Shown here: positions 1 through 9,758 of the stretch, in pieces
How positions within the stretch are numbered: position 1 is the first letter of the stretch
Layout: each line of letters begins with the position of its first letter
DNA from: Metellina segmentata
Lineage: Eukaryota; Arthropoda; Arachnida; Araneae; Tetragnathidae
Reading direction: 5' to 3'
Assembly: GCA_947359465.1 (NCBI GenBank)
Contig: OX375883.1
Span: forward strand, 87,786,911 to 87,850,910
Length of the DNA: 64,000 nucleotides
The notes under the pieces: generated by a model
Seen by the model: the letters and a program-made list of their open reading frames with translations, nothing else
Database searches by the model: none
What the model was told of the DNA's origin: nothing
Position numbers and translations under genes: made by a program

Positions 1-706
1 ATGAATGCCCTATTACATATATTTCAGGATATCTTTCAATTGGGGAATAGGAATTGAGTAACGGCATTTTGCTATCAACAGATATGAACAATGAAGAAAG
101 TTTGGTGCAGATGCGTATAAAAAAATTCGTCTGCTAGTACCTAAAAAATGATTAGTTACTTTTTATCCCTTTGTAATACAAATTAGACAAGAGATACAAG
201 AAACCTACATAAAAAAAAAAATCTAAAATATATATATAAAATATAATTTAATCTGTTGACTGTCTCTGAATCAATTGAATATTTTTGCTAACACATAACC
301 TATAAATAAGATATGCAATTAAAATTTTTTAGGGTTTCAGTACCAAAGTTTTTACTAACAAAAAATATGATCTGTAGTAACAAATAAGAAAATGACAAAA
401 AAGAAATGAGCATTTTCTGACAACTAGCAGACTTGCTGATTTCTTAACTGCTAATATCTATAGATGGGAGGATTATTTCCTTTCATACCTTATTTTAATC
501 CATTTATAATATTTTATTTTGGATGTTTTTTTTCCAATCATTGATCTCTCATCCTTTGATACTACAAGGTGCTCTGGCAGTTTTTTTTTGTACCAAACGA
601 CAGAATGGATAAAACTTGTTTTACTATAACATATTTACAACTCCAGAAATTAGCTTATTTACATCAACAAGAATTTAACGTAGTTCCAAAGTCATCACAT
701 CTTAAG
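1..706. other. AT-rich stretch, nothing recognised
   Basis: No exon, repeat family or RNA gene could be recognised. The stretch has homopolymer runs and stops in every frame. Confidence 0.5.
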
Positions 707-809
707 TAGGGATGCGACATCAGACAGCAAAACATCGATATATTTAAACTGTTTATTTCACCATTTCTTAAAAATGGTTCAGCAACCTCAAACATCAGTG
801 TTTGCCAGG

Positions 810-829
810 GAGAGAGAGAGAGAGAGAGA
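810..829. repeat. (GA)10 microsatellite
   Basis: Ten uninterrupted GA units lie inside the hAT relic. Confidence 0.9.
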
Positions 830-1156
830 TTTAATTTGTCATTTACTGTGTTTATTAATTTATAACTAAGACTTTTTTAACTGTCAAAACAAAGTAAAAA
901 AATTAATAAGAACGATTAACAAATCTTTTGTTTTCAAATTGAATAATTATTAGAAGAAAATAATATTTACAAATATTTGACATAGGTACTACTAACTATA
1001 AGTATAATTAGGTAGGTACATAACAATAATTATTGTTAGTTATTTATCAATTATTTATCAACTTTATGGGGGGAAAACACAACAAACTTATTTTCTATTT
1101 AATGTAAATAAAAAATATTCGGGCCTATAATTATTACACGCCTTAATATTTGTCAT

Positions 1157-1330
1157 TTACTGTTTGCAAAAAAGGAAGTTTGTTAACTTTCTCCACCTTA
1201 AGCCAACCTCTTTTTCACTAACAATCCCACCAGTTAGGGAAAAAACTCTTTCTGATGGGATAGATGTTGCCATCACTGACAAATACTTCGTAGCATGGTA
1301 ATTTTTCTTAACTTTTACTATGTCGCTTTT
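1157..1330 (-). pseudogene. hAT transposase C-terminal dimerisation domain fragment
   Basis: A 57-codon minus-strand reading frame ending at a stop contains KYLSVMATSIPSERVFS, then TGGIVSEKE and KLTNFLF. This matches the conserved block of the hAT dimerisation domain (ATS-PSERVFS, followed by the GxIVSxxR and KLxFL motifs). In the family this segment ends the transposase and supplies a catalytic-domain contact plus dimer interface. The upstream BED zinc finger and the DDE core are absent. Only this domain remains, so it cannot encode an active enzyme. Confidence 0.8.
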
Positions 1331-1344
1331 TTTATTTAAAAATA

Positions 1345-1466
1345 AAACATCAACACTGTGAAAACATCGATGTTAAAAAAACATCGGCTCCAATAACTCG
1401 ATTTTAAATACATCGATGTTTTTTTTAATAAAACATCAATATTTTGAAAACATTGACATCGATGTC
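1345..1466. repeat. Cluster of CATCGATGT-like subterminal repeats
   Basis: ACATCGATGT or close variants (ACATCGGC, ACATCAATA, ACATTGACATCGATGT) recur about six times in 120 bp in both orientations. They stop at the right inverted repeat of the hAT relic. Known hAT transposases bind short subterminal motifs of this kind. Confidence 0.6.
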
Positions 1467-1553
1467 GCATCCGTAGTCTGAAAGGCAGAAAGCTAGAATG
1501 ATTCTAAAATTCAAAACAAATGTTCTTTCTTTTTTCGTATGTTTGTAGCTCAC

Positions 1554-1619
1554 AAGAACTTTCGAAGCTCCGATTGGAACGTCAGAACAGTTGCCATTGG
1601 TGGTCAATTTAGAGGCCAT
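1554..1619 (-). CDS. Candidate first coding exon of an unidentified gene
   Basis: On the minus strand an ATG at 1619 opens 22 codons (MASKLTTNGNC..., ending ...GASKVL) and stops at a consensus splice donor, GTGAGC. The stretch is clearly more GC-rich than its surroundings, and a perfect CRE palindrome lies 19 bp upstream. If real, the gene runs leftward out of the window. I do not recognise the peptide. The same bases are also open on the plus strand, so the call rests on the ATG, donor and CRE arrangement only. Confidence 0.3.
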
Positions 1620-1637
1620 TCCGAAGACTCAAGCATC

Positions 1638-1645
1638 TGACGTCA
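1638..1645. promoter_or_regulatory. CRE-type palindrome TGACGTCA
   Basis: A perfect ATF/CREB consensus octamer lies just upstream of the candidate first exon on the minus strand. It could be part of that gene's promoter. A single 8-mer can also occur by chance. Confidence 0.35.
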
Positions 1646-1689
1646 CCGCATGGATTTTTTTAGTTTGCAGTTTATGAGTTGTTACCTGG

Positions 1690-1868
1690 ATGTAGTCTTG
1701 CCTCTACAGAGCGAACTGACAGCTATTTGTGAAGGAGCACACAATGGGTGAGCAGTCACTAGTCCTAACAAGGACAATTACTAACATCCATGCGAAAACA
1801 AACTGGGATTTGAAATCTGCGATTAACTGGGTGGTAGGCAAGAGCTATGACCACTATACCAATTAAAC
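1690..1868 (-). repeat. Degenerate tRNA-derived SINE
   Basis: Read on the minus strand, 1868 downward shows an A-box-like TATAGTGGTCATAGC and, about 30 bases on, a B-box-like GATTTCAAATCCC. A non-tRNA body follows. There is no closing acceptor stem, so this is a SINE head rather than a tRNA gene. Confidence 0.5.
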
Positions 1869-4312
1869 AGCATGTATGAAATATGGATATTAATACATCC
1901 AAATGAAGTGAAAGTCAATAATATAAAACTGTAACTAATGTACTGGTGTTAATTCTTTTTCCCAAACAAGTGCATGGTGAATAGTTTGCATCCCAGTTAT
2001 GTTATGACAATTAATTTCTGAATGTCCACTTTGATTGCATCCAATTCACTTGCTCAGGGGGGATTCGATACTTTTTTACCGCTAAATCAATTTTTGAATT
2101 GGTACAGATTTTATATTTTTGCGCTGAATTCTATCTGCCAGATTTCCTATTGCCTTCTGTAATCAGACTGCTAAAGAATTTTATTTGAGTGGTTGAGGTT
2201 TAGACAAACAAGTTTTGTAAACTTAAGGGAAACAAATTCTTTTCAATCATAGTGACAGAAATATTAAGTGACTTCGAAATAGTAGATTTATTTCTGAAAG
2301 AGAGTGAAAATAGAAAAAGAAAGACGAAGAAATAAGCATGAATTCTTTAAAAAATATACTGCTGGCTTAGAAACAAAATTCAATAACACAACTTTCTCCA
2401 AGACAAAAAAAAAATTCAGCACTCAGAAAATATCTGTATAGTTAAGAATTATATGTATAATCAAAATTCATGTGCATAAACAAGAATAATTTATGTAATA
2501 AAAAATCCTCTGTATAATCTTTGTGAATGCCATTTATCTGTGAACCAACTGTTGTACAGTTTGTTATGTATATACAATATTTTATTTTACTATTGAAATA
2601 ATGCTTTTCCTGAATTCAGATAACGTGAACTAGTTGATACAATATTCTTTATATTCCTGTGCAATTCCTCGTTTTAATGACGTTTGAATGAATTAAATTT
2701 AAAGACCTAAAGAATTAAAAATAGAACTCACTAATTCCATAGGCAAAGGGACCCAGAACCCCCAGTAGTCATAAAGATGTCCCTGTTTTGTGGAAGATGA
2801 CGTGCCAGCCAAACAGTTGATTTATGGGCCTAAACAAAACAATAACACTTTATACATAAATGCATCTAAAAAGTTACTTAAGAAATTAAGTATCAAAAGT
2901 TCATCACTTTTAACATGTGATACATCTATATCTCAAAAACATAACTTGCAGGAGATTTTTGAAAATTTCCAGAAGTTACTGCAATTAAATTGAAACCACA
3001 TCATTTAGAAGTGTGAAGACAGGCTTTGCAGGACATTCAAAGAAATTTTGAATACCAATTTTTGTAAGGATAGGATTTATATAGCAGAAACAATTTTTTG
3101 ATAAGAATTTGAAAACGCAAGACTGACACAGCCAAAGCACTTTTAAAAGAGCGTTAGTAGCACATATTCTTAAAAATAGTAGCAGAATGAGTGTTCTCTT
3201 AGTGCTTATTTTAGTGTCAGTTAGCAGAATACCTTTGGTTTAGGGTCTTCGAAAAATGTTGAGTTGAGTAGAAGTAAAAAGAAGTATATGGAGTAGCTTG
3301 GTACTTAGTTAAACCTCCAAGCTTACATGCTTGAAAAATTCAATTTGAATTCAACCTGGAAAAAGTCCTACATTGCAAGTGGCACATCCGAAATATTCAG
3401 ACATATCATACGAACCCCCAGATATATCACTCCTTGAAGTATTTCATGCATGCCGGTAATTACTATGAAATCTTGCCAAACTGTACTCAGACCTGCTTGC
3501 TAGGAGTGTTAATAGTTCATAAATATCAACACAAAAATACCACATACCCTGTTACACAGATGCCGCATTGAAGTGATTAGAATGTTTATATTTATAAAAC
3601 ATTTTTTACACCATTGGAGAGTAGTAGGTTGAAGTCATAAAAACATTTTCCCCACTGTAGAAGCAAATGGTATAAATTTGTGAACAAGGATTTGTGCGAT
3701 TGGTTAAAAAAAAAAGACTTAATTTTCATTAATCTATGGTGAATTTTAAAAAATCACCAAAACTTTCAAAACAGCAGGTTTGGAGACAATTTTGCATAAA
3801 GCAATACCAATACCATACAATACCAATGGTTAAATAATAGCAGCAAAAAGGCTCCTTTCAAATATGTGAGGTAGCCTTGAAAATGGCAGCAACTGCTGTT
3901 GTAATGAATGCAATAAAGCACAATATTTTGTTAACAAGCAAATATTTGCTGCTCAATTTATACCAGTCAAAACTTCAGTTGAAATAAGGAAGCAGTTTGT
4001 TTTTACTTCAATAAGAAGGTAATAAAGTGATCAATTAAAAATCAGAGGTTCCCAATCTTATGACATTATTGTATTTTAAGTACTTGGTAGGCCTGTATAC
4101 TGCAAACAAGAACAATATCACTACAGTATTTTTTAAGGCAACATGCAGTTGAGATCTACTTCTTCAGCATAAAAACTCAAAATAAAGCAATTATAAAACC
4201 TGGTATAAGCCTCTTCTCACATAATTGCTTTTTGTGCATATGGCATTTCCTTACTTATATATGTTTAGTTTGGAAAATAGTTGATAGGTGTTGCCAGTTT
4301 ACCACAAAGATT
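1869..4312. other. AT-rich stretch with one unassigned small ORF
   Basis: Apart from the ORF at 2775-2993 I see nothing supportable. I looked on the minus strand for the missing last exons of WDR92 and did not find them. Confidence 0.4.
2775..2993 (+). other. Small open frame, possible terminal exon, unknown
   Basis: A frame of about 70 codons ends in TGA at 2991-2993 and contains [15 protein letters not shown] and KKLLKKLSIKSSSLL. Its lysine- and leucine-rich composition looks more protein-like than neighbouring frames. It has no convincing ATG and begins close to a weak acceptor-like pyrimidine tract. I do not recognise it. It may be a last exon or a transposon scrap. Confidence 0.2.
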
Positions 4313-4658
4313 GGATTGGATATGATTTTGTGGCATTGAGTCCTCTTGGGACATATTATGCCAAACTCAAGATAAAAAATCAAATATATAATATAATAAT
4401 AAAGTGAAATGAGTCAAAACATAATGAATGAATACTACATAAAATTATATGTGATGGATAAAACCAATGTCATGTAAAAAGCTAAAAATATTTGGATGAG
4501 GATTCTCCCCAATCATGTCTTCTAAAGTCAAGGTATAAGAATTAAAATATTTAAGACGTTGATAATTAAAATGAGAATATTCTATTAAAATGTGTTTCAC
4601 CGTAAATGGGCAAATGCAGTAGTTACAAATGGGATGATCTTCTCTGAGGAGGAGGTGT

Positions 4659-5714
4659 CTATGAGTGATCCGAGTATGTCCAATACGGAGACGTGTTAGT
4701 ATTACCTGCTGTCGTCTTTGAGTTGGTGACTGCCATTGCGTTATATTTGGTTTTAAAGCGTGGAGTTTCAGTTTGTTCAGACCATTCGTTCTGCCATTTC
4801 TCTTCCAAAAATTTGTGAAGGATAGATTTTAGGTCACAATAAGGGATAGTATGGTTAGTATAATTTATGGCCAATTTTGCGGATTTGTCAACAATTTCAT
4901 TTCCAGATATCCCAACATGAGATGGGATCCAACAAAATATCAAGTTAAAATTTTTGGATGAAAGATGATAAATTCTTTTTAATGACTCTAAAACAATGGA
5001 ATGACTGTCATGATCGGGTTGTTTCAATGACTGTAAAACGCTTAATGAATCTGTGAAAATGATACATTTTTTATGACAATGATTAGATATATTTTCTAAT
5101 GCTTTATATATGGCCATGATTTCAGCGGTAAAATCAGAACATGAAGAATGAAATTTAAAACTGTGAACAGAGTGATTAATAGTGAACGCAGCCCCAACAT
5201 AGTCTGCCCTTTTAGATCCGTCGGTGTAAATTTGAATAAAATTAGAGTAATTTTCTAAATGCTTTTGAAACAGTTGTTTGTATGTAATATGAGAGGTATC
5301 TGCTATATTGAAATTTTGGAATGGGTTCTGGAATTCAAAATAATGATTAAACCAAGGAGAGAAAGAATACAGTTTTTTCTGGGTGACATCAAGTGAAGAA
5401 AGTTCGGATCCATTCATCAAATCCAGCATTCTCAAGTGGAACGTAGGGATGAAGGATGTCTTAGCTTGATAAAGACGTTTTAAATATGGACTGTGATGAA
5501 TGGTATGCAATGGGTGATGAGGTGTTGAGGTAATTCTAAAATAATATTCCAGGGACAACAACTGTTGCCTTAAGTCAAGGGATGGTTCAGATGAGTCTAC
5601 ATACAAGCTGCTTACGGGTGAAGTCCTAAAGGCACCAGAACATAAACGTAAAGCTGTGTGGTGTATAGTATTCAGAGCTTGAAGAGCAGATTTTCTGGCT
5701 GAACCATACACCAT
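4659..5714 (-). pseudogene. LINE A: reverse transcriptase thumb and RNase H
   Basis: An open 351-codon segment begins in the post-RT thumb (VYGSARKSALQALNTIHHTA) and runs through a type-I RNase H domain. Catalytic motifs are visible: IYTDGSK, AEIMAIYKALE, FTDSLSVL and IPSHVGISGNEIVDKSAK. The family uses RNase H to remove RNA during target-primed reverse transcription. The frame is lost near residue 325, after ETPRFKTKYNAMAVTNS, by a small indel relative to the 44-45 kb copy. The C-terminal zinc motif is therefore out of frame. Confidence 0.8.
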
Positions 5715-7087
5715 GCATCCATAATCTAATTTTGATCGTATTAAAATTCTATATATTTTTAAAAGACAATTCTGATCAGATCCCCATGATAACTAAGATA
5801 AAACTCTTAATATGTTGAGGGCCTTTTCGCAACATTTGCGTAGATTTAAAATATGCGGTTGAAAAGTCAACTTCTTGTCAAATGTAATACCTAAAAATTT
5901 CACACTGTTCACAACATTAATTAAAATATCTTTGAAGAATATTTCAGGGTCAAGGTGAATATTTCGTTTTTACAAAAATGAACACACGCGGTTTTGGAAG
6001 GTGAGAAACTGCAACCATTTTCATTAGTCCAATTTGTGATTTTGTTAACGGCCTGTTGAAGTTGTCTTTCAATTAAACGAATGTCTTTAGCTGCGTATGA
6101 AATTTGTAGATCGTCAACGTAAATAAGACCTTTTACAGATGGAGGCAATTGAAAAACAATATTGTTAATTTTTCAATAAAGTAACACTTAAAACACTGCC
6201 TTGTGGTACGCCCTCCAAACATCTGAGAAAATCGATCCAATCCTTACCTTAAAATATCTTTTTTCTAAAAAATTTTGAATAAAAATAGGCAGATTACCTC
6301 TTATAATATTATTGTTAAAAATGTCCTTTAAAATTCCATATCTCCATGTTCGATCGTAGGCCTTTTCTATATCGAAGAAAATCGAGACCATATGCTTATT
6401 TTGTACAAAAGCGTTACGTATTTCGGTCTTGAGAGCGACTAGATTATCAACAGTGGATCGACTTTTTTGGAAACCAGTTTGAAGTGGAGAGAGACATTTA
6501 TCTTTTTCTAAAATATAAACAAACCTTGCATTGACCATCTTTTCTAAAATTTTTCATAGGCAGCTTGTCAGGGCTATTGGACGGTAGTTCGAAGGGTTCT
6601 TGGGGTCTTTATTCGGCTCCAGTATGGGTATTATAGTAGCATATCGCCATGACTGCGGAAAAGTATGCTCGGTCCAAATTCTGTTGTAAAACTTCAGGAG
6701 ATGATTTAAAGAACTATTTGAAAGATGTTTGATCATGATGTAACCAATATTATCTGGGCCAGGAGTTGATTTGTGAACTAAGGATAGAGCCTTTGTCAAT
6801 TCAGAAAAAGTAAAATTACAATTATAAGATAACATGCAGTTTGAAGTAAAATTAACTTTTTTCTTTTCAGATGCAATTTAAATTTTTTTTAAACTTTCAG
6901 AGTAGTTATTGGAGCTGGATATTTCGGAAAGGCATGAAGCAATTGTGTTTGCTATGTCTTTGGGTACCGATTGTATTTGATTATTATGTTCAAGAATAGC
7001 AATTTGTCTATTGGGGTAAACACCGGAAATTCTTTTAATTCTGTTCCATAAATGTTTACTTGTGACTTTACTATTGACATAATTCAT
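5715..7087 (-). pseudogene. LINE A: reverse transcriptase, broken
   Basis: The RT domain is spread over three frames. One has STPGPDNIGYIMIKHLS and YRPIALTSCL (6835-6554). The next has FFDIEKAYDRTWRYGIL (6538-6188). The last has the catalytic YVDDLQI (6148-5921). The breaks between them are small indels plus at least one nonsense change. The aspartates of both catalytic motifs survive, but no continuous RT could be made. Confidence 0.8.
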
Positions 7088-7089
7088 CC

Positions 7090-8045
7090 AAGAATCCCTC
7101 TTACTACGTCGTTGAGGAAGAGGAATTTTTCAAAAGGCCGCTTTTGTGTTTTTATAAATAATATAGTTTTTTCTTATTGGATATCTATTGAAGATATTCC
7201 AGGCTTTCCTTTGCTTCTGATACGCATCGCTACATTCCTCATTCCACCAAGGTTTCTTTTGTTTTTTAGGCGTATTTCTGACTTTTTTAATTGAGGCGTC
7301 AGCATTAGCTATAATTATGTCTGTTATTTTTGAAGTGACTTCATCGATGTCACCAGTTTCTACTGTGTTAGAAATATCTGCGAGGCAAGTAAAGAGTGGC
7401 CAGTTGGCAGTTTCAAAAATATAGTTGGTATTATTGACAGAGTTGGGTTGAATTTGGCCTGCATAATTTAGTTTTATAGGATAATGGTCACTATTGTATA
7501 GGTTAGTATCCACAGAAAAGTTCCAAAATGGTAAAATTGAAGGAGTGCAAATTGCCAGATCTATTGAATGGTAAGTAAGTGAAGGTGAGTGAAAGTAAGT
7601 AGGTTGGCCGTTATTTATAATACATAAATCATTGTCTGTTATTATTTTTTCAATTTGTTTGCCTCTACTATTAGTATCTGAACTGCCCCAGAGAATATGA
7701 TGGCCATTTAGGTCACCAAGTATAATGAATGGTTGCGGAAGTTGATCTATTAAATTATTTAAGTCAGAAGTGGCAATACGGGTGTTAGGAGGTAAGTATA
7801 AATTGCATATTGTTATCAAAATATTGACATGAAGTCTAACAGCAAGAGCTTGCAGATTTGTTTTTAGGTTAATTTGAGTTACTGGAAAGTCATGGGAGGT
7901 AAGCAATGCTACACCTCCACACGCTCTTTGACCATCATCGTAAACTTTTCGGAATATACTGAAATGACGAATGTTGGTGGTATCATTCTTTCTTAAATAG
8001 GTCTCATGGAGGGCGATTGCAGCTGGCTTGTGTTTAATTATGATA
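7090..8045 (-). pseudogene. LINE A: apurinic-like endonuclease domain
   Basis: An open segment at 7906-7130 carries the EEP endonuclease motifs ILGDLNGHHILWG, YHSIDLAI and YNSDHYPIK, then the linker PWWNEECSDAYQKQRKAW. The first part of the domain, 7907-8045 with the AALQET-like and CGGVAL blocks, lies in another frame. This copy keeps the SDH motif that has become SHH in the 42.4-kb copy. In the family the domain nicks target DNA to prime reverse transcription. Confidence 0.75.
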
Positions 8046-8129
8046 ATTTTACGTCATCAATTTTTGGAAAAAAAACCCGGCAGTTCCAGGAAAGAAAGGA
8101 AGCCATAAAAATAAAGGATAAAAGAAAAG

Positions 8130-8935
8130 AAGAAACTACTTATGTTTTCTCGTCCTAGGACGAGATCTGTCTTGCCGAATATCCTTTTTGGACTTGGGTG
8201 TCGAAGTCTCCAAGCCATCACTCTCAACAGAGGAAATATCACTTTCGGTGTATCACTTTCGGTGTTGTATAGATTTATAAGGTCGCTGGTAGAAGGATCA
8301 GTTGTGAAATTTCTGGATGCAACGTCAGTTTGAAGAGAGTTTATTGAAGAACTTTTTGCTATTTTAATATTGCTTTGTTCAGATGATATGGCTCTTTTTA
8401 AAGAAGTATTTATAGATCGATTTGGTTGATTTATGTGTTTTGTATTTGTTGAGGTTGTAGCTGATGCTTTAGAAAAAAGAGTCGTTATAGGTTGGTTCAT
8501 TGAAGTTTTATGTTGGGCAGATGGCTTAAGAATAGTTACATCGATTTGAGTTCCGTTAGTTTTGAAAGTTTTTTTTTACTATTGAAGAGTAAGATATTCC
8601 AGGTTTCGGGGTGCAATCATTTACAATTTTTCTGGCCTCAGGAAATGAAATGTTTTGCTGCACTTTAATAGTTTGTATTTCTTTTTCGGTTAGAAATTTA
8701 GGGCAAGACCTGGCAAAAGCTAGATGGTCACCTTTGCAGTTCACACAGCAAAGGGACGATGACGTACAGACATCGGTCTTATGATCTGTACTACAGCATT
8801 TTGCGCAGGTTTCTTTTCCACGGCAAGCAAGGAAAGAGTGGCCGAATCTTTGACATTTAAAACAACGGACAGGGTTAGGAATGAAAGGTCGAACTGGGCA
8901 ATTCATATAAGCTATTTTTACGTGTTTTGGTAGAC
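8130..8935 (-). pseudogene. LINE A: ORF1 (Gag-like) with zinc knuckles, truncated
   Basis: The 8906-8556 segment carries three CCHC-type knuckles: CFKCQRFGHSFLAC, CAKCCSTDHKTDVC, and the variant CVNCKGDHLAFARSC. EIQTIKVQQNISFPEARKIV follows. The C-terminal serine- and threonine-rich part continues in another frame at 8500-8300. ORF1 proteins of this group bind element RNA. The N-terminal half is absent. Confidence 0.75.
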
Positions 8936-9073
8936 TTGGGGCATTGAAAGTCCCCCCCCCCCAAAAAAAAAAATAACTTAATAATAAATAAATAAATAAA
9001 AAATAATTAAAACAAAAAAATTAATATACCCATAGCAGACCTCTCAGTAGATGAGTTTATTTATGAGCTGAGG

Positions 9074-9348
9074 TGTAGTATGTCTTTAAGTGTAGTATAA
9101 TGTTACTTGCCCATAGAACTCATTGTATCTTTCTTTGTGCTGCTAGGGCTGAGTCATTCATTCCAGGCAGCACATATGAATATTCATTAGTTTTCTTGTA
9201 CGTCCATTCAATGTACATGAATCTCATTGGTTAGTGCTACAATCCCCTCCAATCTGTATATAGTATATGTGTTGCCTTCAATAAATACTCTCTTTTCCTT
9301 TTGTGATCTACAAGGCCTGTGTCATTCCTTTCCTCTGAAGGAATCACA
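9074..9348 (+). mobile_element. Solo LTR-like element
   Basis: The interval starts TGTAGTATG and ends GGAATCACA. It contains a TATA-like TGTATATAGTATATG at about 9255 and an AATAAA signal about 27 bases further on, the arrangement of an LTR promoter and polyadenylation site. No matching LTR, internal gag-pol or 5-bp duplication was found, so a solo LTR is the best guess and the exact ends are uncertain. Confidence 0.35.
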
Positions 9349-9623
9349 TTTAACATTAAGGTAGGGGTATCAAATGACTGGACTGTCAAACCCAATACAT
9401 AACCATGAAAAAAATAAATATTTTAGTTTCCCAGGTGTCTTAAAGTAAATTCATGTTTTACAGGACCCTTGAGAAACAATTAATTTCCAGTAGATTTTAA
9501 GGTTTGTTTTCTACAGTAATTTTTTTCTTATTCATGGACTGAAATTTCAAGGAGTATGAAACTGATTTTAAACTCATTTGTCAAAATAACTATTTAATTT
9601 CAAAGAAGAATTTAAAAACCCAC

Positions 9624-9758
9624 CTGTTTCATTAAAGAAGTGAATCCTTTTTTCGGGTGGAATGTTCGCATATCGAATAAATGGTATTTGGATTCTAGTG
9701 TAGTCGCAACTAGCTTATTCATTTTCATGTCTTTCCTGTCAAACTCAATGCAGCAAAC
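9624..9758 (-). CDS. WDR92: WDR92 exon 6, last exon seen
   Basis: This 135-nt exon encodes [20 protein letters not shown], then [20 protein letters not shown] and SLMKQ. The acceptor is ACAG and the donor GTGGGT. The good donor shows that further exons are expected downstream, to the left. Confidence 0.9.

Larger units (their letters stand above)
707..1475 (-). mobile_element. hAT-superfamily relic, internally deleted
   Basis: The ends form an imperfect inverted repeat: TAGGGATGCGACATC at 707-721 against GATGTCGCATCCGTA at 1461-1475. Between them lie a remnant of the hAT transposase C-terminal dimerisation domain on the minus strand and a cluster of CATCGATGT-like words near the right end, an arrangement typical of hAT subterminal binding sites. 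No 8-bp target duplication is visible (ATCTTAAG against GTCTGAAA), so the copy is old or the ends are slightly misplaced. Most of the transposase is missing, so it is non-autonomous. Confidence 0.7.
4313..8955 (-). mobile_element. LINE copy A, RNase H-bearing non-LTR element, 5' truncated
   Basis: This is a decayed minus-strand copy of the same family as the full-length LINE at 39985-47109. The shared 3' UTR is recognisable by the GGATTGGAT end and the GGCATTGAGTCCTC block near 4340. Going left from 8955 it holds the ORF1 zinc knuckles, endonuclease, reverse transcriptase and RNase H, all broken by frameshifts and stops. The 5' part of ORF1 is missing, as expected from incomplete reverse transcription. 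The left side lies next to the WDR92 3' region. No clear target duplication was found. Confidence 0.85.

Noticed and set aside
3440..3500. Minus-strand text STVWQ, resembling the start of the missing WDR92 exon
   Set aside because: Only five residues match and the following frame (DFIVITGMHEI) bears no resemblance to the family. There is no supporting acceptor or donor arrangement.
7052..7294. Plus-strand open frame opposite LINE A
   Set aside because: It is antisense to the endonuclease/RT linker of LINE A. The same holds for 42424-42843 opposite LINE B and for several frames opposite copia gag.
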